Origin: JBNKFQ01 sp050289385
GTDB taxonomy: Bacteria > Pseudomonadota > Gammaproteobacteria > Pseudomonadales > Porticoccaceae
Assembly (NCBI GenBank): GCA_050289385.1
Contig: JBNKFQ010000077.1
Location: 1-23,414, forward strand
Length of the DNA stretch: 23,414 nucleotides
Direction of reading: 5' to 3'
Shown piece after piece: positions 19,425 to 23,414 of this stretch. The notes under the pieces were generated by a model. The model saw only the letters and a program-made list of their open reading frames with translations, was not told the origin of the DNA and searched no databases. Made by a program: the position numbers and the translations under genes. The first letter of the stretch is position 1; each line of letters opens with the position of its first letter.

Positions 19425-19567
19425 AGTCGGAAGTCGGAAGTCGGAAGTCGGAAGCTAAATATTCGTGCCATCACTTTGCTCGGCCTTGTTGGTGCTGGTT
19501 GGCGGGCCAGCAAGATATTTTTTTGCTTTGGCCTTTGCTTCCGACTTCTGACCTCCGACTTCCGACT
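19425..19567. mobile_element. MITE-like element with 31-nt heptamer arms and CTTT target duplication
   Basis: The arms at 19425-19455 and 19537-19567 are inverted copies built from AGTCGGA units and ending GGAAGC, matching at 29 of 31 positions. The 81-nt core has no gene of its own. CTTT sits directly outside both ends (19421-19424 and 19568-19571), as expected for a 4-bp target duplication. The element begins inside the rsuA coding region and supplies its last 36 or so codons and stop. No transposase is encoded, so it would have to move in trans. Confidence 0.75.
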
Positions 19568-20264
19568 CTTTCATTACACTCTCAACTTCATCGTCTGTTA
19601 GTGCGCGATACTCTCCTGGTTGCAACGTCGCGTCCAGTAAGATATTGCCAATTTGCTCCCGGTGCAGTTTTATAACCTTGTTGCCCAGCGCTGCGAACAT
19701 TCGTTTTACCTGATGGTACTTGCCTTCGGCAATAGTTAATCGCGCTGACGTGGAGGTTAGTATCTCAAGCTTCGCTGGCAAGGTTCTGCGTTTTTCATTG
19801 TTTAGCCACACGCCAGCCTGAAATTTTTTCTGTGCATTGTCGGGTACGGGTTCTGCCAGCTCTACCCGGTACACTTTATTGCAGTCGCTTTTGGGTGACG
19901 TGACGGTGTGGTTCCAGATGCCGTCGTCGGTCAACAGCAACAACCCGGTGGCGTCAAGATCCAGCCGCCCGACAATTTGCAGATCCTCCGAACGGGGTTC
20001 GTCCACCATTAAATCGATGGCGGTGGGGTGTTCACTGTCTTTGGTAACCGATACATAACCGGCGGGCTTGTGCAGCATAAAATAGCGCGGCCGCGGTTTG
20101 CTTATCGGCATGCCCGACAGCATTACCTGAGCGTCGTCGGCAAGGTGCAGTGCCGGGCTGGTGGTGGTGTTGCCATTTACTTCGACCTCGCCCGCCCGGA
20201 TCAGCCGTTTAATCTCGGAGCGAGAATAGTCAGTGGCATTGCTCAGGTATTTGTCGAGGCGCAT
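19455..20264 (-). CDS. rsuA: 16S rRNA pseudouridine(516) synthase with repeat-derived C-terminal tail
   Basis: RsuA makes pseudouridine 516 in 16S rRNA. It has an N-terminal S4 RNA-binding domain (MRLDKYLSNATDYSRSEIKR onward, about 1-50) and a catalytic domain with GRLDLDATGLLLLTDDG, where Asp102 is the expected nucleophile, plus GKYHQVKRMFAALGNKVIKL and LHREQIG. The family normally ends near ALTDDEVESV, about residue 230. Here residues 232-269 are an extra Lys/Ala/Ser-rich tail encoded by the heptamer element, including ESEVGGQKSEA translated from the repeat arm. The tail lies outside the catalytic fold and probably does no harm. It is on the same strand as hemB upstream and the rsmC-like gene downstream. 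Confidence 0.92.
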   Translation of the reverse strand: MRLDKYLSNATDYSRSEIKRLIRAGEVEVNGNTTTSPALHLADDAQVMLSGMPISKPRPRYFMLHKPAGYVSVTKDSEHPTAIDLMVDEPRSEDLQIVGRLDLDATGLLLLTDDGIWNHTVTSPKSDCNKVYRVELAEPVPDNAQKKFQAGVWLNNEKRRTLPAKLEILTSTSARLTIAEGKYHQVKRMFAALGNKVIKLHREQIGNILLDATLQPGEYRALTDDEVESVMKESEVGGQKSEAKAKAKKYLAGPPTSTNKAEQSDGTNI

Positions 20265-20300
20265 GGGAACGTCAAAAGTCAGATGCTGGGGATTGGGCGC

Positions 20301-20326
20301 TTAAACCCGGAATTTAAAACCCGGAA
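20301..20326. repeat. Short direct repeat TTAAACCCGGAA / TTAAAACCCGGAA
   Basis: Two nearly identical units occur side by side in the 66-nt gap between hemB and rsuA. The sequence resembles the bases after the degenerate heptamers at 18328-18340 (TTTAAATCTGGAA), so a common element edge is possible. No function can be assigned. Confidence 0.5.
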
Positions 20327-20330
20327 CCGA

Positions 20331-21341
20331 TCACTCATTTAGTAATCTCGCCGCATCCTTCGCAAAATAGGTAAGAATGCCATCTGCCCCGGCGCGCTTG
20401 AATGCCAGCAACGATTCCATCATCACCTGCTCTTTATTCAGCCAACCATTCTGAAACGCTGCCATATGCATAGCGTATTCGCCGCTGACCTGGTACACAA
20501 ACGTTGGTGCGCGCAGCTCGTCTTTTACGCGGCGCACGATATCCAGATAAGGCATACCCGGTTTTGCCATAATCATATCGGCGCCTTCGGCCAGGTCTAA
20601 CGCACATTCGTGCAACGCTTCGTCGCTGTTGGCCGGGTCCATCTGGTAGCTGTACTTGTCGCCGCCTTTCAGGTTGCCGGCAGAGCCAACTGCATCGCGG
20701 AACGGTCCGTAATAGCTGGATGCGTATTTGGCCGAGTAGGCGAGAATTTTGGTGTTGATATGCCCGGCGCTTTCCAGTGCCTGGCGAATACTGCCGATGC
20801 GGCCGTCCATCATATCCGACGGCGCGACAATATCGGCCCCGGCTTCGGCGTGGGAGCTGGCCTGGCGCACCAGTGCGTCTACGGTTACGTCATTCAATAC
20901 ATAGCCGTTGTCATCAATAATGCCGTCCTGACCATGTGTGGTGAAAGGGTCCAGTGCGACATCGGTAATTACACCCATCTCGGGTACGGCATCTTTTAGT
21001 GCTTTTACCGCGCGTTGGGCCAGGCCGTTCGGGTTCCAGGCTTCTTCTGCCTGTTCGGATTTGGCGTTGGCTGGTGTTACCGGGAACAGCGCCATTGCGG
21101 GCACCCCCAGGCTGGCCAGCAGTTTGGCTTCGGTCACCAGCAGATCAATGCTGAGGCGCTCAATACCTGGCATGGAGGCAATGGCCTCGCGCTGGTTGTC
21201 GCCTTCTATTACAAAAACCGGGTAAATCAGGTCGTCTACGGATAGTCGGCTTTCGCGCACCATGCGACGTACGAAATCGTCGGTGCGGTTGCGGCGCAGG
21301 CGGGTGGCGGGGAAGGGGCCACGACTGAGTTGTGTTGGCAT
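20331..21341 (-). CDS. hemB: Delta-aminolevulinic acid dehydratase (porphobilinogen synthase)
   Basis: HemB condenses two 5-aminolevulinate molecules into porphobilinogen in heme synthesis. The 336-residue protein has both Schiff-base lysines, Lys205 in AYSAKYASSYYGPFRDA and Lys260 in MIMAKPGMPYLD. The metal segment reads DVALDPFTTHGQDG: the zinc cysteines of the E. coli type are replaced by Ala and Asp, as in the magnesium-dependent Pseudomonas aeruginosa enzyme. GAAGG about 6 nt upstream supports the start. It is separated from brnT by divergent orientation, and rsuA follows 66 nt downstream on the same strand. Confidence 0.97.
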   Translation of the reverse strand: MPTQLSRGPFPATRLRRNRTDDFVRRMVRESRLSVDDLIYPVFVIEGDNQREAIASMPGIERLSIDLLVTEAKLLASLGVPAMALFPVTPANAKSEQAEEAWNPNGLAQRAVKALKDAVPEMGVITDVALDPFTTHGQDGIIDDNGYVLNDVTVDALVRQASSHAEAGADIVAPSDMMDGRIGSIRQALESAGHINTKILAYSAKYASSYYGPFRDAVGSAGNLKGGDKYSYQMDPANSDEALHECALDLAEGADMIMAKPGMPYLDIVRRVKDELRAPTFVYQVSGEYAMHMAAFQNGWLNKEQVMMESLLAFKRAGADGILTYFAKDAARLLNE

Positions 21342-21445
21342 GCTTGGCCTTCGTTTATATGTGAAAAGGAGTATTTTGCCATGAATGGCGGAGTAGATGC
21401 AGGCGATCGTGTAGGGAATTGATCGGCGCCGGTTGGTAAATAGTT

Positions 21446-21475
21446 ACTTGAATGTAATTACAATGTAGTTATACT
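21446..21475 (+). promoter_or_regulatory. Promoter and operator-like palindrome of the brnTA locus
   Basis: TGTAATTACA (21453-21462) is a perfect palindrome with further symmetric ACT...AGT at 21446-21469. TTGAAT (21448-21453) and TATACT (21470-21475), spaced by 16 bp, resemble a sigma70 promoter interleaved with it. BrnA proteins repress their own operons, so this is a plausible BrnA operator. The implied transcription start near 21482 would lie after the toxin ATG, which argues against this promoter, so the -35/-10 call is weak. Confidence 0.45.
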
Positions 21476-21753
21476 TCGAGTGGAACGCCAGGAAGGCGGT
21501 TTCCAACCGGAAGAAACACCACGTCTCGTTCGAAGAAGTGAAAACGGCTTTTTCTGACGGGTTTGCCAGCTTGATACCAGATCCCGACCATTCCGATGAT
21601 GAAGACCGGTTTATTCTCTTGGGCATGAGTATTCAATCAACACTTTTGGTTGTCTGTCACTGTTTCATTGAGCATGAAGTTATCAGGCTGATTTCTGCCC
21701 GCAAGGCAAGCAAGAGTGAACGAAAGATCTATGAGGAATTCAGAGATGCGTGA
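21463..21753 (+). pseudogene. brnT: BrnT-family toxin gene with amber codon at position 2
   Basis: Reading from ATG at 21463 gives ATG TAG, then a full BrnT-like frame: LYFEWNARKAVSNRKKHHVS, then FEEVKTAFSDGF, IPDPDHSDDEDRFILLG, LLVVCHCF and VIRLISARKASKSERKIYEE. BrnT is a RelE-fold ribonuclease of type II toxin-antitoxin systems. The only change from an intact gene is the TAG at 21466-21468. The first in-frame start after it is GTG at 21538, giving a 71-residue product that lacks the first strand and helix and has only a weak ribosome binding site. The toxin is thus probably inactive unless the amber is suppressed or is a sequencing error. It overlaps brnA by 8 nt. Confidence 0.8.
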
Positions 21754-21955
21754 TAATTACGATTTCTCAAAATCAGTTAAAAACCCCTATGCCGGGCACC
21801 TGAAAAAGCAAATTACTATCAGGCTGGATCAGGATACCATCTCCTACTTCAAGGCTATGGCGGCTGAAAAAGATATACCTTATCAGAGTTTGATTAATCT
21901 CTATTTAAGAGACTGTGCGCAGTCCCATAGGGATTTGAAAATGGAGTGGACGTAG
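21746..21955 (+). CDS. brnA: BrnA-family antitoxin
   Basis: The 69-residue protein starts MRDNYDFSKSVKNPYAGHLK and continues with QITIRLDQDTISYFKAMAAE and IPYQSLINLYLRDC, a ribbon-helix-helix DNA-binding domain typical of BrnA. Such antitoxins neutralise BrnT and repress the operon. The start at 21746 overlaps the toxin stop by 8 nt and has AGGAA about 8 nt upstream. A longer in-frame start at 21716 would add 10 residues from inside the toxin frame and is less likely. The antitoxin looks intact although the toxin is broken, a common stage of decay in which the antitoxin may persist as a repressor. Confidence 0.88.
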   Translation: MRDNYDFSKSVKNPYAGHLKKQITIRLDQDTISYFKAMAAEKDIPYQSLINLYLRDCAQSHRDLKMEWT

Positions 21956-21980
21956 GACGGGGGGATAGATACATGGTCAG

Positions 21981-22014
21981 ATTCGGGATTCTTTGACTCC
22001 CGAATTGAGTCAAA
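21981..22014 (+). terminator. Two overlapping, mutually exclusive hairpins after brnA
   Basis: Stem 1: ATTCGGGA (21981-21988) with TCCCGAAT (21998-22005). Stem 2: TTTGACTC (21992-21999) with GAGTCAAA (22007-22014). They share bases, so only one can form at a time. Stem 2 is followed by AATTT rather than a run of T, so termination would be weak. The arrangement lies 26 nt after the antitoxin stop. Confidence 0.4.
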
Positions 22015-22313
22015 AATTTAAAGCTTTAGATTTCTCTGCATCGGGGGCGCTCCAACTTCCGAAAACAGCCTGTCCAATGTGGTGTTGATGACGATCTACC
22101 CGTTCAACTTCCAGTTAAGTTATGCCTGCCATATTACTGGCGTGGGTTATTGGTTGATCTCCGGTAGTTTGATCGCCGTAAAATCAATCAGATAAATACC
22201 GGTGTCCCGTGTTATTGATAAAGAGGCAATAATTCTGCCATCAAATTACATTTATTTAGCTTTTGAGTAAATATAAATTGAAATTTCAGCACATTTGTAA
22301 AGCAGGAGGAATC

Positions 22314-22358
22314 TTGCCTCGCCGCCGTACTAACCTATCAGCGGAGGTGAAAACATGA
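22314..22358 (+). CDS. Possible 14-residue micro-ORF with strong ribosome binding site
   Basis: TTG start preceded by AGGAGG 4 nt upstream encodes MPRRRTNLSAEVKT and then stops. It overlaps the next micro-ORF by ATGA, so they would be translationally coupled. It is arginine-rich at the start. No family is recognised; it could be a leader peptide or the remnant of a mobile-element gene. Support is only the ribosome binding sites and the coupling. Confidence 0.25.
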   Translation: MPRRRTNLSAEVKT

Positions 22359-22399
22359 GATCCAGGGAAATACATAATTTGGATGTCCTTGAATATTAG
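22355..22399 (+). CDS. Possible 14-residue micro-ORF coupled to the preceding one
   Basis: ATG with GGAGGTG at a near-ideal distance upstream encodes MRSREIHNLDVLEY, then TAG. The same frame stays open for 23 further codons after the TAG, so it may be a truncated older gene. No family is recognised. Confidence 0.25.
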   Translation: MRSREIHNLDVLEY

Positions 22400-22501
22400 T
22401 GGAGAAAATTTGGCCAGCCTAATAGAAACCGAAAACAAATCAAGAAGATAAAAGTCATTTTATATCAATAAGTTAAGGAAAAGTTTCGTGGCAACTATAT
22501 T

Positions 22502-22549
22502 TGTTATAATGGCCGCCTTTTAATAATTATTATGAGGCCGTAGGCCTCA
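22502..22549 (+). promoter_or_regulatory. Extended -10 promoter and hairpin before the cassette
   Basis: TGTTATAAT at 22502-22510 is a perfect extended -10 (TGN then consensus TATAAT) with no good -35. It is followed by a perfect hairpin ATGAGGCC-GTA-GGCCTCAT at 22531-22549. The promoter is well placed to drive the cassette gene, which starts about 58 nt beyond the predicted transcription start. Confidence 0.45.
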
Positions 22550-22560
22550 TTAACATACTG

Positions 22561-23114
22561 TTATAAGCAAAAACATGACTTCAAATTGGAATATATCAGG
22601 CGGTTTTTATATAGAAATACCGAAAAATCAGAGAATTAGATTCCCTGAAAAATGTGTAGTTTGTAATATGGAGACCCCAAACAATTCCATAGGCATGACT
22701 GGCAACCCGGTTGGTTATTTTGGGCTATGGAAATATCAATTTGGATTTAACCCTAAAATTGAAGTGCCCGCACACAATATTTGTGGGAAACAGCTTAAAT
22801 CAAATGTTCGATTCCGAAATTTCTTTTTAATGTGCATTGCCGCAATCGTTTTAGCTATTGGTTTCTATTTTGACTGGGAGCGCTGGCAATTTCTTACTCT
22901 TCTTTTGGTTTTGATTCTGCCCCCGATTTATTGGCAAATAAAGAATGCACCACCATTTGAATTCGAGCTTGATGATGGGGTGTTTGAATTACGTTTTTCA
23001 AATAAAGAATATGCAGAAGAATTTGCAAAGCTTAATGGGGTAACCATATCAAAAACAAATTTATAACAATCCAAAGCACTCGGACATCGCTACGCTCGGT
23101 CGGTGTTCGGGGCG
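22561..23114 (+). mobile_element. Integron-type gene cassette, one ORF plus attC
   Basis: The cassette begins right after the G of a GTTATAA core (22560-22566) and ends at the G of GTTATGT (23114-23120). If circularised, its R' box would become GTTATAA, the exact complement of its own R'' box TTATAAC (23061-23067), which is what an excisable cassette requires. One ORF fills nearly all of the 554 nt, and its stop codon lies in the attC. No integron integrase gene is in the window, so this may be a lone cassette, an attC cluster without integrase, or the edge of a larger array. Confidence 0.7.
22575..23066 (+). CDS. Cassette-encoded hypothetical membrane protein with Cys motif
   Basis: This 163-residue protein is not recognised. 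Residues 1-80 are soluble and contain CVVC (27-30) and HNICGKQLK (67-75), a Cys/His set that could bind a metal ion. Two membrane helices follow at about 82-97 (NFFLMCIAAIVLAIGFYF) and 103-120 (FLTLLLVLILPPIYW), and a short soluble tail has alternating charged residues (FELDDGVFELRFSNKEYAEE). Similar small two-helix proteins are common among integron cassette products. The ATG lies 14 nt inside the cassette with no clear ribosome binding site, usual for cassettes. Codon use is AT-rich compared with the left part of the window, fitting acquired DNA. Confidence 0.75.
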   Translation: MTSNWNISGGFYIEIPKNQRIRFPEKCVVCNMETPNNSIGMTGNPVGYFGLWKYQFGFNPKIEVPAHNICGKQLKSNVRFRNFFLMCIAAIVLAIGFYFDWERWQFLTLLLVLILPPIYWQIKNAPPFEFELDDGVFELRFSNKEYAEEFAKLNGVTISKTNL

Positions 23115-23120
23115 TTATGT
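23061..23120 (+). other. attC recombination site of the cassette
   Basis: The 60-nt site has R'' TTATAAC at the left and R' GTTATGT at the right, with an imperfect inverted repeat between (CGGACATCG against CGGTGTTCGG, with one unpaired base and mismatches) and a GCTACGCTC tip. Unpaired bases and imperfect symmetry are usual for attC, which recombine as folded single strands. Confidence 0.7.
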
Positions 23121-23157
23121 CATTCAAGAAATATCATCACTTTAGTAGGGGAATAGC

Positions 23158-23414
23158 ATGGAACTAGAGTCAATTGCCTTGCACGAAGGTTATAAATCCG
23201 AAGAAACAACTAAAGCTGCAGCTGTTCCGATTTATCAAACAACGTCTTACACGTTTGATGATACTCAGCACGGTGCAGATTTATTTGACCTTAAAGTACC
23301 GGGTAATATTTACACGCGCATCATGAATCCAACAACAGACGTGTTGGAGAAACGCGTAGCGGCAATGGAGGGTGGTATTGCTGCCCTTTGTGTTGCCTCA
23401 GGGATGGCCGCCAT
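23158..23414 (+). CDS. metY: O-acetylhomoserine sulfhydrylase / Cys-Met metabolism PLP enzyme (partial, 5' end)
   Basis: The first 85 residues are visible and the gene runs off the window. The start MELESIALHEGYKSEETTKA, then AAVPIYQTTSYTFDDTQHGA, NIYTRIMNPTTDVLEKRVAA and EGGIAALCVASGMAA, match the N-terminus of MetY-type enzymes, which make homocysteine from O-acetylhomoserine and sulfide. Residues YTRIMNPT belong to the PLP/phosphate-binding region; the PLP lysine lies beyond the window. AGGGGA about 6 nt upstream supports the start. It begins 38 nt after the attC, so it is either the conserved flank of the insertion or a second cassette. Confidence 0.88.
   Translation, partial: MELESIALHEGYKSEETTKAAAVPIYQTTSYTFDDTQHGADLFDLKVPGNIYTRIMNPTTDVLEKRVAAMEGGIAALCVASGMAA

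Larger units (their letters stand above)
21956..22574. other. AT-rich region without a recognised gene
   Basis: About 600 nt between brnA and the cassette gene hold no long open frame. Visible features are a pair of overlapping hairpins (21981-22014), two micro-ORFs with strong ribosome binding sites (22314-22399), an extended -10 box (22502-22510) and a short perfect hairpin (22531-22549). A minus-strand fragment ending at 22147 could be a decayed gene end but resembles nothing I recognise. Composition is more AT-rich than the left part of the window, consistent with acquired DNA. Confidence 0.6.

Noticed and set aside
21354..21359. TATAAA (minus strand) as hemB -10 box
   Set aside because: It lies 13 nt before the ATG, so transcription would start after the ribosome binding site.
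22147..22245. Minus-strand fragment ending LIDFTAIKLPEINQ
   Set aside because: It looks like the end of a protein, but it is only about 32 codons, has a stop upstream and no recognised family; kept as a possible decayed gene only.
22504..22566. Second attC before the cassette
   Set aside because: TTATAAT and GTTATAA could be outer boxes, but the inner boxes are not complementary and the hairpin is off-centre.

Overview
The window looks like chromosomal DNA of a gammaproteobacterium, probably a marine Cellvibrionales/Pseudomonas-like lineage. This is inferred from the aroQ-accB-accC cluster, DUF2333 and DUF1631 proteins, a PBP1B gene followed by a TPR lipoprotein of the LpoP kind, and a Pseudomonas-type (Asp-rich metal site) HemB. 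No rRNA, tRNA or CRISPR array was seen.

Layout: 1-2500 (minus strand) aroQ-accB-accC, ending in a long heptamer tandem array. 2989-7229 (plus) a periplasmic copper chaperone, a DUF2333 membrane protein and a three-PAS GGDEF/EAL protein. 7485-8480 (minus) a PfkB-family adenosine-kinase-like gene between two heptamer elements. 8654-12804 (minus) a MacA-like adaptor, ABC ATPase and two FtsX-like permeases in one operon. 12907-15965 (plus) mrcB (PBP1B) and an lpoP-like activator. 16094-18295 (plus) a DUF1631 gene behind a perfect CRP-type palindrome. 18357-21341 (minus) hemB, rsuA and an rsmC-like methyltransferase. 21463-21955 (plus) a BrnT/BrnA toxin-antitoxin pair whose toxin has an amber codon right after its ATG. 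21956-22560 is a low-GC stretch with no recognised gene. 22561-23114 is an integron-type gene cassette with its attC. The window ends inside a metY-like gene.

The most distinctive feature is a dispersed family of heptamer repeats of two kinds, GTTCGAT/ATCGAAC and GGAAGTC/GACTTCC. They occur as long arrays and as inverted arms around short cores, like miniature inverted-repeat elements. One has 31-nt arms (29/31 matching) flanked by a 4-bp direct repeat CTTT; it has rewritten the C-terminus of RsuA. Another sits in frame inside the signal-peptide region of the LpoP homologue. Both heptamers are free of stop codons in all six frames, which would let them sit inside genes. The right end (broken toxin, cassette, low GC) is an accessory region.
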